In this document: piece after piece, positions 45,457-53,068 of the stretch
How the letters are laid out: each line of letters begins with the position of its first letter
Position numbering within the stretch: the first letter of the stretch is position 1
NCBI GenBank assembly: GCA_012837895.1
Contig: DUQH01000010.1
Coordinates: forward strand, 29,129-93,128
DNA from: Candidatus Fermentithermobacillaceae bacterium
GTDB lineage: Bacteria > Bacillota > Sulfobacillia > Fermentithermobacillales > Fermentithermobacillaceae
Reading direction: 5' to 3'
DNA: 64,000 nt
Program-made: the position numbers and the translations under genes
The notes under the pieces: generated by a model
The model's database searches: none
Seen by the model: only the letters and a program-made list of their open reading frames with translations
Told to the model about the DNA's origin: nothing

Positions 45457-46753
45457 AACGGACACTCCTTTCTGTCTGACTTCCGTCACTGGCACCCGGG
45501 CCTTCAGACAGTTCCGGACCCGGATCTCCGCCGGTTGCCATGCCTGCAGCAAACTGTGGTTTTGGGCTGTCGCCCCTCCCTGGGTCAATGGTCATGCCCA
45601 GACTCTGGATCATGGCCTTTACACTTCTCATAGTCCCGCAAAGCTCTTCACCGTCAGAACCCGCCTTGCCAGGGTATATCTCGTATGAATCCCTGAACAA
45701 TTTGGGGGTTACGTCCGGCATGATCACGTTCGCGCCACATACAAGCGCCAGTAACCGTGGGTCATTCCAATCGCCGGTTGGGGCATGCCATCTGGGTCCG
45801 GCCTCGTCCCCCAACCTCCCTTGGATATAAGAGCCGGCCCACTCAATCCAGTCCCTTGAGCGCTGCCCGATTACCCCTAACGCCGTGGTTGCTGGAATGT
45901 GGGCTAAGGGCACCATCAAACGGGACAATGCCACGGCGCGTAAAGTGGCCCTAATCAAACTATCAGGGTCAGGAGCGCCTGGTAGGCGCTGCCCCAAAGG
46001 CGTATCGGGATGGGGGATGAAAGGCCCTATGCTAACCATCTCCGGGTCAAGTTGCTTTAGGAGCAACAAATCACGGATTACCATTTCTCTCGTCTGGCCC
46101 GGCAATCCGAGGATAATACCTGTTCCTATCTGGTATCCCAGACTCCTTAAGCTCATTAGGCACTGCAACCGCTCGTCAAGTGTGGTGGTGGGCTTGAGTT
46201 GCTTGAAGAAATCAGGATCGGAGGTTTCAAACTTGAGTAGGAACCTGTCGGCGCCAGCCTTCCTCCACAGTTGGTAGTCTTCATAAGACCTCTGCCCCGC
46301 GCTAAGAGTCACAGCAGATCCCAACTGCTTTATGGACTTGACTGCATACGCAATGGCGTCAGCAGGATAGCCGGGATCTTCACCTGACTGGAGCACAAAC
46401 GTTCCGAAGTCATGAGCTTTGAGTGCCCGGACTGCCGCCTCTACGATTTGCTCAGGAGACATCCTGTATCTGGCCAGTTTGGCGTTGCTCCGCCTGAGAC
46501 CGCAAAAGAGGCAATCTTGCCTGCAGTAGTTGGAAAACTCAATGATACCCCTTACTTGCACGGATCGCCCCACACTGCTCAGCCTGACATGGTGGGCGGT
46601 GCTGAACAGGTAAAACTCCTCACCTGCAGTCTCAGGAGATAACACAGTATCTAATTCACAGGGCCCGGCAGAAATCCCTTGAGCGATCCTCCCAAGCGCT
46701 TCCTGGTAAGCCCAGTTGCCACCTGTCTCCCGGTATCCTTCGGCGGTTGTCAT
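45446..46753 (-). CDS. hydE: [FeFe]-hydrogenase maturation radical SAM protein HydE
   Basis: A 435-residue HydE. The radical SAM motif C-x3-C-x2-C is in FSNYCRQDCLFCGLRRSN. Family features follow: FVLQSGEDPGY, YLLKFETSDP-like FLLKFETSDPDFF, GIILGLPGQT and the C-terminal ANVIMPDVTP. The last ~45 residues are an extra polar tail. HydE acts with HydG and HydF to assemble the H-cluster's bridging dithiolate. It sits second in the operon, after the TM1266-type regulator. Confidence 0.94.
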   Translation of the reverse strand: MTTAEGYRETGGNWAYQEALGRIAQGISAGPCELDTVLSPETAGEEFYLFSTAHHVRLSSVGRSVQVRGIIEFSNYCRQDCLFCGLRRSNAKLARYRMSPEQIVEAAVRALKAHDFGTFVLQSGEDPGYPADAIAYAVKSIKQLGSAVTLSAGQRSYEDYQLWRKAGADRFLLKFETSDPDFFKQLKPTTTLDERLQCLMSLRSLGYQIGTGIILGLPGQTREMVIRDLLLLKQLDPEMVSIGPFIPHPDTPLGQRLPGAPDPDSLIRATLRAVALSRLMVPLAHIPATTALGVIGQRSRDWIEWAGSYIQGRLGDEAGPRWHAPTGDWNDPRLLALVCGANVIMPDVTPKLFRDSYEIYPGKAGSDGEELCGTMRSVKAMIQSLGMTIDPGRGDSPKPQFAAGMATGGDPGPELSEGPGASDGSQTERSVRCED

Positions 46754-46802
46754 CAGCTCTCACCCCGGTGGTTCAACTGCCTTCTAAACGCTCGCAAGCT
46801 CA

Positions 46803-47102
46803 TTACACAGTGATGGCGGTTCTCACTTTCACTCCTGGGATGCCCCCAAGCTTTCCGGTCATTGCTCCAAGGGTGTCAGTGTCCCCATCTACTATCAAGG
46901 CAATTACTGAAATACCCCGTTCCCTGTAGGGGATGCCCATCCGCCCTATGATTATGTGGGCGTAGTCGCTAAGGACTTGATTCACCCGGGGTGCGCTTTT
47001 CAACCGCTCTGTAACCACTATTCCCACTACTCCAATCCTTCTGGGGCCGGCTTCAACTTGGCGCCCCCCTGTACCGGAAACAGACTCCCTGTCGCAGCTC
47101 AT
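46803..47102 (-). CDS. TM1266-type putative [FeFe]-hydrogenase system regulator
   Basis: A 99-residue protein. RIGVVGIVVTERLKSAPRVNQVLSDYAHIIIGRMGIPYRERGISVIALIVDGDTDTLGAMTGKLGGIPGVKVRTAI matches the TM1266/NikR-C-like ferredoxin-fold family that accompanies hydrogenase maturation genes in clostridia and Thermotogales. It may bind a ligand to regulate hydrogenase expression. The ATG follows AAGGAGG, and it is the first gene of the hyd operon behind a long leader. Confidence 0.88.
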   Translation of the reverse strand: MSCDRESVSGTGGRQVEAGPRRIGVVGIVVTERLKSAPRVNQVLSDYAHIIIGRMGIPYRERGISVIALIVDGDTDTLGAMTGKLGGIPGVKVRTAITV

Positions 47103-47345
47103 CTTCTGCCCTCCTTACAAAATGACCAAAGCCCGTCGCGGGGACGGGCTTTGATCGGAGGTTTTAACTCGGTATCCGTGTTCAGCAAAAAACCTACGAA
47201 ATATTTCGAAAAACGAAGCCTACTGAAGCTACGTTTGAACACATTTCCGTATCAACATCCCTAGAGTTCAGGGACCTAGCCCCTCCCCGCAGGAACACAC
47301 TTTGTTCAGTTTTCAACTGGAAGACTTGTGAACGCACTCACAATC
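47103..47345 (-). promoter_or_regulatory. Long hyd operon leader with attenuator-like hairpin
   Basis: About 240 nt between the predicted hyd transcription start and the first gene. At 47127-47153 an 11-bp stem (CAAAGCCCGTC/GACGGGCTTTG, 5-nt loop) sits about 8 nt before the ribosome-binding site and is followed by TCATTTTGT on the minus strand, as in attenuators. Upstream are a small hairpin (TCCCT/AGGGA), CGAAATATTTCG and paired GGTTTT/AAAACC segments. No known riboswitch consensus was recognised. Confidence 0.5.
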
Positions 47346-47351
47346 ACCTTC

Positions 47352-47380
47352 ATTATAGCCTAAGTCAACACTATTGCCAA
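47352..47380 (-). promoter_or_regulatory. Sigma-A promoter of the hyd operon
   Basis: TTGGCA (complement of 47375-47380) and TATAAT (complement of 47352-47357) with a 17-bp spacer, facing the hyd genes. Confidence 0.75.
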
Positions 47381-47414
47381 CAACAAGAAGTCATATTTCC
47401 TGCCCAAAAGACTT

Positions 47415-47447
47415 GCGAGGCGCCGGACTCACTTGCCGGCGCCTCGC
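47415..47447 (-). terminator. Terminator of the gerW gene
   Basis: A perfect 12-bp stem, GCGAGGCGCCGG with CCGGCGCCTCGC, around a 9-nt loop, downstream of the gerW stop. The minus strand continues AAGTCTTTTGG, a moderate T tract. Confidence 0.7.
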
Positions 47448-47503
47448 GGCTCAAAACCAGTTCGTCGATTTCATTGTTCGTGTCTACCGGATCCCTGACC
47501 GGT

Positions 47504-47938
47504 TCATTCGTCAGACGCTTTAGGCTCGTCCTTACCTTCTTCTTCAGGCGCGTCTTCTCCCTTGTCCCTGTCTGTCTCTTTGATCTTGATCTTCTTAGGC
47601 ATCGCTAAGCTGACCTTGGATATCACTTCAGGAAGCCTCTCAATGAGCTTGTCAGCAATGCCCCGGCCCTCGAAGGTGAAAACCTGTACGTCCCCGTCGT
47701 CTTTGACTGCAACTATGGCCAATGGCCTGAGTGCAGCGCCGCCTCCTGAACCTGCACCTGCACCTGACTCTTTTTCGGTCCCTCCCTGGCCGCTGCCTGA
47801 TCCAAAGCCAAAGGATACTGACTGAATGGGAATCAAGGTAACCTTGCCTGCAACCACAGGTTCGCCAAACACTGTCTTGGTTGAGATGAATTTCTCAAGT
47901 TGCGAGCCTAGCGCTTCAATCGAACTCACATGTTCCAT
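47504..47938 (-). CDS. gerW: GerW family sporulation protein (YtfJ-like)
   Basis: A 144-residue protein with the YtfJ/GerW signature: TVFGEPVVAGKVTLIPIQSVSFGFGSG followed by a Gly-rich stretch, then ALRPLAIVAVKDDGDVQVFTFEGRGIADKLIERLPEVISK. In B. subtilis GerW is a mother-cell/spore protein needed for normal germination. Its C-terminus here is a charged Lys/Asp/Glu tail. The DUF2953 gene lies upstream on the same strand, the same pairing as ytfI-ytfJ in Bacillus. Confidence 0.92.
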   Translation of the reverse strand: MEHVSSIEALGSQLEKFISTKTVFGEPVVAGKVTLIPIQSVSFGFGSGSGQGGTEKESGAGAGSGGGAALRPLAIVAVKDDGDVQVFTFEGRGIADKLIERLPEVISKVSLAMPKKIKIKETDRDKGEDAPEEEGKDEPKASDE

Positions 47939-48060
47939 GGTTCCGCCTCCCCTTTCTAATCACTTATTGATTTCATGGCACTGCCGCTCTCCCGTGAAAG
48001 CCATGCCGCTGTGAGCAACTAATCCAGTCATGTGATCCATACGTAGCCCGGCCTGACAAG

Positions 48061-48837
48061 TCACGCTGAGTCCTTGGTACGCCTTTTCCACCAGAATTCC
48101 CTGATTTCAGGTGTTAGCATGAAACATGCTCCTATGAGAAGCACATGCGCGGGTACCATCCACATAGATGCGCTCCCTCTTGCAACAATCACCTGGTCCT
48201 CGAAGTTTGGGTAAAGCCTTACCCCACTTAAGCCAAACGCACCGGCAAGAGCAGAAACCAGGCCCAACACCATCCCTGTATGGGAAGGATCGAAAAACCC
48301 GAACTCGATATCCAGATCCATATCTAAGTGCATTGCCGTATACAGTGACTTGAGCAAACCTGTTACCCTGGCCCTTACCGGCGGAGAAAGGTATTTCTTG
48401 ATCTCAGCAAGACTGATTTTCTTACCTTTTCGGGGCTTTCTGGGCTTGTCCGGCTCATCATCCTTGGGGTTGTCAAGCACACCGGCTCTGCCTGGTTTGA
48501 GAGATTTGTCCAGGATTCTAGAACCGCTGCCCTTACCCAACGGCACTTTGATTCCTAAGATCCTTAACTCCGGGCACGTTGATTCAGACACCAGCACTGC
48601 AAGCAAGCCTAGGAGTGCCCTGCTCCTCAACTCAAATGTGCCATCGTACAAGAACAAGCTGATGTCACCCGGGTCTTCCGCATCCAGCATCTCCAGAGCT
48701 TCTTCCAAGTTGCTTTCAATCACGAGAGAGCAAGAACCCCTCAGTGAAATGGGCAACGCCAGGATTATGACGATGGCGATGAGTGCAATAACAACTAGCC
48801 ATCCGGTACATTTAAGTGCTAGGACAAGAATTGCCAT
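48061..48837 (-). CDS. DUF2953 (YtfI-like) protein
   Basis: A 258-residue protein: an N-terminal transmembrane helix (VVIALIAIVIILALPISL), a beta-rich central part and the typical LYTAMHLDMDLDIEFGFFDPSHTGMVLGLVSALAG region, with a C-terminal hydrophobic segment (MVPAHVLLIGACFML). It matches DUF2953 proteins encoded next to gerW/ytfJ in sporulating Bacillota. Function unknown; a sporulation role is inferred from its neighbour. Confidence 0.82.
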   Translation of the reverse strand: MAILVLALKCTGWLVVIALIAIVIILALPISLRGSCSLVIESNLEEALEMLDAEDPGDISLFLYDGTFELRSRALLGLLAVLVSESTCPELRILGIKVPLGKGSGSRILDKSLKPGRAGVLDNPKDDEPDKPRKPRKGKKISLAEIKKYLSPPVRARVTGLLKSLYTAMHLDMDLDIEFGFFDPSHTGMVLGLVSALAGAFGLSGVRLYPNFEDQVIVARGSASMWMVPAHVLLIGACFMLTPEIREFWWKRRTKDSA

Positions 48838-49104
48838 TATGATACTCCCCGCAGCCTCCTCTTAGTTTTACCTGTGTCATGCCGCCCAGTCCAAGTACAT
48901 GACTTGTTTTTCGTTCACTAATGGGGCAACAACTAGTTCTACTACACACAGCAATTTTCCTTTATATGGACGGATGGGCAGGCTTCAGGAACCCGCCTGA
49001 CCACCCTGACCACCATGGGTTTTGAAAGAAGGATAAGCATTAGGGCTTGGAGAATCTCAATCAGCAGCATATCGTACTATCAGATCATGAGGTGTTACAT
49101 AGTA

Positions 49105-49938
49105 ATGGCTTCATCCCAGACATCCGGACATGTATCCGGGACTACGTCAAAGCAAACACTTGACTCAACATCAGATGGTAAATCCATTGACTCATTGCAA
49201 GGCCCATTCAATGCTGTGCTGTTCGACCTGGACGGCACATTGCTGGACACAACCCAAGCTATATACGAATCACTCAAGCACACTATGAGGCACTTTACCG
49301 GAAAAACACCCGAAGATGAGGAATTGCACCCTTACATGGGACTCCCGGTTCAAGAACAGTTCTCGTTGCTGCTTCCAGGCCAGGAAATTCAAGCTTGCAA
49401 AGTATACGAAACACATAACCTGTCAATTCACAAAGACTATGTGAAACCATATCCGGGAGCAGTAGATGTCTTGCAGGCACTCAAGACCTACGGGACCAAG
49501 ATTGCGCTGGTAACTTCGAAAAAACGCAAAACTGCAGTAGTGGGGCTGGAAATAGCAGGTATCAGGCATTTATTTGACGCCACTGTTTTCTGCGATGATC
49601 TTCCGGAACACAAGCCACACCCTGCCCCTGTCCTTAAAGCACTGGAACTACTCGGATATATCCAAACTGCAGCAAACCCAGATCCGGCATTCCGGTTCCG
49701 GGCCCTCACGGTCGGTGACAGCCCCTGGGATATAGCCTCGGCTAAGAACGCTCTGAGTTTCCTGATAGACGCGGCAAATGCCGCAAAACCTTCAGGCCCA
49801 AGGCTGGGGGTTCCGGTCATAGAGACTGCCGGCGTCACTTACGGGGCATTCCCAAAAGAAGCTATCGAAGCCCAGAATCCTGACTACATCCTGGATAGCA
49901 TTTCTCAAGTTCTTACCTTATGCGGACTAGACACGTAG
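49105..49938 (+). CDS. HAD-family phosphatase (PpaX/Gph-like)
   Basis: About 277 residues. HAD motifs: I (FDLDGTLLDT), II (VTSKK), III/IV (HKPHP Lys region, and VGDSPWD). The cap domain occupies about 50-130. PpaX-type enzymes cleave pyrophosphate; Gph cleaves phosphoglycolate; this one could do either. It has an extra ~30-residue N-terminal segment (Ser/Thr-rich) before motif I. I place the start at the ATG at 49105, after GAGGTG; the frame extends to 49015. Confidence 0.83.
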   Translation: MASSQTSGHVSGTTSKQTLDSTSDGKSIDSLQGPFNAVLFDLDGTLLDTTQAIYESLKHTMRHFTGKTPEDEELHPYMGLPVQEQFSLLLPGQEIQACKVYETHNLSIHKDYVKPYPGAVDVLQALKTYGTKIALVTSKKRKTAVVGLEIAGIRHLFDATVFCDDLPEHKPHPAPVLKALELLGYIQTAANPDPAFRFRALTVGDSPWDIASAKNALSFLIDAANAAKPSGPRLGVPVIETAGVTYGAFPKEAIEAQNPDYILDSISQVLTLCGLDT

Positions 49939-50025
49939 CAACTCAAGCCGTATCACTGCCTGTAAATCCAGGGGCTTTAGTGAGAGAGTTGAGCAATCAG
50001 CCTAGAAGAAAGACAGGAAGGATTG

Positions 50026-52134
50026 ATGGCAGTGGCACACAGGCGCCAGGTGCGGATCCCTGATCCGCCAGATACTCCACAGAGAATTGTGAGTGACATA
50101 GTTCACGGTGTTGAGATTAAGGACCCATACCGCTGGTTAGAAGACGGCCGGTCCTCCGAAGTGCGGAAATGGACCCACGCTCAAAACATGAGGACAAATG
50201 CTGTTTTTGAACAGCTGCCCGGACGAAAACTGATAGCTCAACGCCTGTCACAACTGATGTCCCAGGACACGGTGGGCTCACCGGTGCTCCGGGGAGCTAA
50301 ACTGTTCTTCACCATGCGTGTACATGGCAAAAACCAACCGGTTCTTATGGTCTCGGACACGGAACATCCTGAAGGGAGCAGAAATAGCCCGAGGGTCGTG
50401 GTCGATCCCAACGAAGAGAGTACAGCCGGAATAGTGGCGCTTGACTGGTGGCATCCGTCTTCCGACGGGTCAATGTTAGCTTACGGGCTCTCAAAAAGGG
50501 GAGACGAATGGAGCGTTCTCCATATCCTCAACGTGGAGACAGGGGAACTGTTTCCTGAAAGAATCGAGAGAACCAGGTACGCGGGAGTCACCTGGAAAAA
50601 GGACAACCAGGGATTCTATTATGGAAAACATCCAAAACCAGGCGAAGTGCCGCCTGGAGAAGAGAACTACAACAGGCACATCTTCTTTCACAAGTTGGGA
50701 ACAGATCCGGGCAGCGACCCCAAGGTCTTTGGGGAAGGCCGTCCCAGGGAGCAATCATACGGCACTTCCCTTTCAGACGACGGCAAGTACCTGCTACTCA
50801 CCGTGAGTCACGGGTGGAACAGGACTGACCTCTTTGTCCGGAGAGATGACATCCCCGGAGCAGAGTTCATACCCATTGTAGAGGGCGAAGATGCAATATT
50901 TTACGGGCGGATTATCGGCGAAACGCTGTATATGGTTACAAACCTCAAAGCCCCCAGGTACAAGGTGGTCGCCGTTGACATCAACAATCCCGCTATGGAG
51001 AACTGGAAGACAATCATACCCGAGTCAGACGACTTGACAATCGACAGGGTAGAGTTTGCAAAAGGCCATCTAATCATATCCGGGTTGAAACACGCCATAT
51101 CACACCTGCACATATACACCCTTAACGGGCAGCATGTAAGGGAGGTCCCGTTGCCCACCCTTGGGACTGTCACAGGGATAACGGCGAGTTTAGATAGCAG
51201 CACCTCTTTCTTCAGGTTTGAATCGTTCCTGGTGCCGCCGGCGATCTGCAGATTCAGCATTGAAAGAGACATAAAGCCTGAGGTTGTACTTGAAAGCGCC
51301 GGAGCTGTCGATCCTGACCTTGCCACGATAGAACAGGTATTCTATCATTCCAAGGACGGGACCAGGGTTCCCATGTTCATCATCAAGCGCCGCGACCTGG
51401 AGATTTCAAAGGCACAGCCTGTCCCAACAGTGCTTTCAGGATATGGAGGCTTCAACCTGAGCAGGACGCCTGTGTATTCGCCGGCAATACTGCCGTGGAT
51501 TGAATCAGGCGGTATTTACGCCTCTGCCAACTTGCGCGGAGGCAGTGAGTACGGGGAAAACTGGCACAGGGCCGGCATGCGTGAAAACAAGCAGAACGTT
51601 TTCGACGATTTCATTTACGCGGGAAAATACCTGATAGAACAAGGATATACAGACCCGGGACACCTAGGTATCTGGGGACGGAGCAACGGCGGATTGCTTG
51701 TAGGAGCTGCCCTCACCCAGTGCCCGGACTTGTTCAGGGCAGTTGTCTGCGGGGTGCCCCTGCTTGATATGGTGCGTTACCACAAGTTCCTCATAGCTTA
51801 CTTGTGGTGTTCTGAATACGGAGACCCTGACGACCCTGAGGCCTTCAAGTGGCTTTACGCATATTCGCCGTACCATAATGTTAAGGAAAACGTATCTTAC
51901 CCCGCCATATACACCTATACCGCCGAATCTGATACCAGGGTAGACCCTATGCATGCACGGAAGATGACTGCGTTGCTTCAGGATGTATCTTCAAGGACCC
52001 CGTCCAAAGGTCCGGTACTCTTGACTGTAGAAGCTGATGCAGGCCACGGTGTGGGTAAGCCTTTGTACAAAGTGGTGGACGAACAAGCTAGCATATGGGG
52101 ATTCTTTGCGTGGCAGCTTGGTTTGGAGATATGA
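50026..52134 (+). CDS. Prolyl oligopeptidase (S9A family)
   Basis: A 702-residue serine peptidase. The N-terminus has the S9A tag DPYRWLEDG; a seven-bladed propeller fills about 70-430; the hydrolase domain has GRSNGG (catalytic Ser), the Asp in SDTRVDPMHARK and the His in DAGHGVGK. YGGFNLSRTP and RGGSEYGENWHRAG are typical oxyanion-region sequences. It cleaves short peptides after proline, in the cytosol (no signal peptide). The ATG follows GGAAGG. It is followed by a strong hairpin terminator. Confidence 0.94.
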   Translation: MAVAHRRQVRIPDPPDTPQRIVSDIVHGVEIKDPYRWLEDGRSSEVRKWTHAQNMRTNAVFEQLPGRKLIAQRLSQLMSQDTVGSPVLRGAKLFFTMRVHGKNQPVLMVSDTEHPEGSRNSPRVVVDPNEESTAGIVALDWWHPSSDGSMLAYGLSKRGDEWSVLHILNVETGELFPERIERTRYAGVTWKKDNQGFYYGKHPKPGEVPPGEENYNRHIFFHKLGTDPGSDPKVFGEGRPREQSYGTSLSDDGKYLLLTVSHGWNRTDLFVRRDDIPGAEFIPIVEGEDAIFYGRIIGETLYMVTNLKAPRYKVVAVDINNPAMENWKTIIPESDDLTIDRVEFAKGHLIISGLKHAISHLHIYTLNGQHVREVPLPTLGTVTGITASLDSSTSFFRFESFLVPPAICRFSIERDIKPEVVLESAGAVDPDLATIEQVFYHSKDGTRVPMFIIKRRDLEISKAQPVPTVLSGYGGFNLSRTPVYSPAILPWIESGGIYASANLRGGSEYGENWHRAGMRENKQNVFDDFIYAGKYLIEQGYTDPGHLGIWGRSNGGLLVGAALTQCPDLFRAVVCGVPLLDMVRYHKFLIAYLWCSEYGDPDDPEAFKWLYAYSPYHNVKENVSYPAIYTYTAESDTRVDPMHARKMTALLQDVSSRTPSKGPVLLTVEADAGHGVGKPLYKVVDEQASIWGFFAWQLGLEI

Positions 52135-52176
52135 GGCTTAGACGCTATTATCTGATGCTATAGGAAGGAACTAAGA

Positions 52177-52213
52177 GCGAAAGCAGCTTCACACCGGCTG
52201 AAGCTGCTTTCGC
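52177..52213. terminator. Bidirectional terminator
   Basis: Perfect 15-bp stem GCGAAAGCAGCTTCA/TGAAGCTGCTTTCGC with a 7-nt loop, between the convergent prolyl oligopeptidase and acetyltransferase genes. Confidence 0.78.
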
Positions 52214-52224
52214 CACCGGGAACC

Positions 52225-52785
52225 TTAAGCAAGGGCCCTCTTATGCCATTCGGTCCTGCTCATCTTCATCAAGATTAGGTGTTTGACACCAGGGTCTGGG
52301 TTCCTTTCAGAGGAGAACTTGAGACGCCCTACAGGCTTGAACCCCGCCTTGGCATAGCATCTCCTGGCCCTGTAGTTTTCCTTGTCTACCCTGAGGTAGA
52401 TTGTATCGATCGAATACGTATCAAAAACCCAGCGGGTAAACGTAACAACCGCATCTGTGCCAAGGCCCTGGTTCCAGTGGTGTTTTTCGCCTATTACCAC
52501 CCTCAATTCCCCTGTATGTATCCTCCAAGATATGTTGAGGATTTCAACTTCCCCAATGAGGTCGCCGTCTAATGTTTCAATCACAAAGGTCCTTTTGTTG
52601 GCAGGAGGCTTGTCCAGATACCAATCCCTGGCTTCTGCCCTGCACGAGAACTTCTTTCCGGCCCACCTTGAAATCTCCTCATCCTCGTCCCATTCCAATA
52701 GTTTCGGCAAATCGCGTTCTGCAACTGCCCGCAGGCGGACCATAGCACCCGTCAATACAATGTCCGAATATCTGGTTTTTCTCAA
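52225..52785 (-). CDS. GNAT acetyltransferase (RimJ/RimL-like)
   Basis: About 186 residues. RimJ/RimL-type features are VRLRAVAERDLPKLLEWDEDEEISRW, FVIETLDGDLIGEVEI, GEKHHWNQGLGTDAVVTFTRWVFD (acetyl-CoA-binding Q/R-x-x-G-x-G) and LRVDKENYRARRCYAKAGFKPVG. The target is unknown. The start is unusual: GGAGG at 52812-52816 is separated from a TTG at 52785 by 26 nt, but a GCCCC/GGGGC hairpin (52792-52809) fills that gap and would leave 8 nt of linker when folded. A GTG at 52812 is the alternative. Confidence 0.82.
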   Translation of the reverse strand: MRKTRYSDIVLTGAMVRLRAVAERDLPKLLEWDEDEEISRWAGKKFSCRAEARDWYLDKPPANKRTFVIETLDGDLIGEVEILNISWRIHTGELRVVIGEKHHWNQGLGTDAVVTFTRWVFDTYSIDTIYLRVDKENYRARRCYAKAGFKPVGRLKFSSERNPDPGVKHLILMKMSRTEWHKRALA

Positions 52786-52994
52786 AGCAATGCCCCAAAA
52801 ATAAGGGGCCACCTCCCTTCGTCACTGCTGCCGGGAAGCAAATCTGCACCTAAACCGGCATTTCCGTGACTCAATGGAATTCGACATGTCATGCTGATTA
52901 CCTGCTGAGTTACAGGTGCAATTCCGGGAAGAGGAAACATTAGTTTCCTGAGTTGGGAGGCAGCTGGCTTGCCTGCCAGCGGCAAATAAAACAA

Positions 52995-53036
52995 AACCCT
53001 TGCAGGCAGACAAACTCACAACTGCCTGCAAGGGTT
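52995..53036 (-). terminator. Intrinsic terminator of lonA
   Basis: Perfect 15-bp stem AACCCTTGCAGGCAG/CTGCCTGCAAGGGTT with a 12-nt loop, followed on the minus strand by TTGTTTTATTT. Confidence 0.85.
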
Positions 53037-53068
53037 AGCGTGACACCTAATCGCCGGCCTACCCGACG

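Noticed and set aside
47358..47369. TTGACT directly before TATAAT in the hyd promoter as the -35 box
   Set aside because: The spacing is only 5 bp; TTGGCA 17 bp upstream of TATAAT is the better match.
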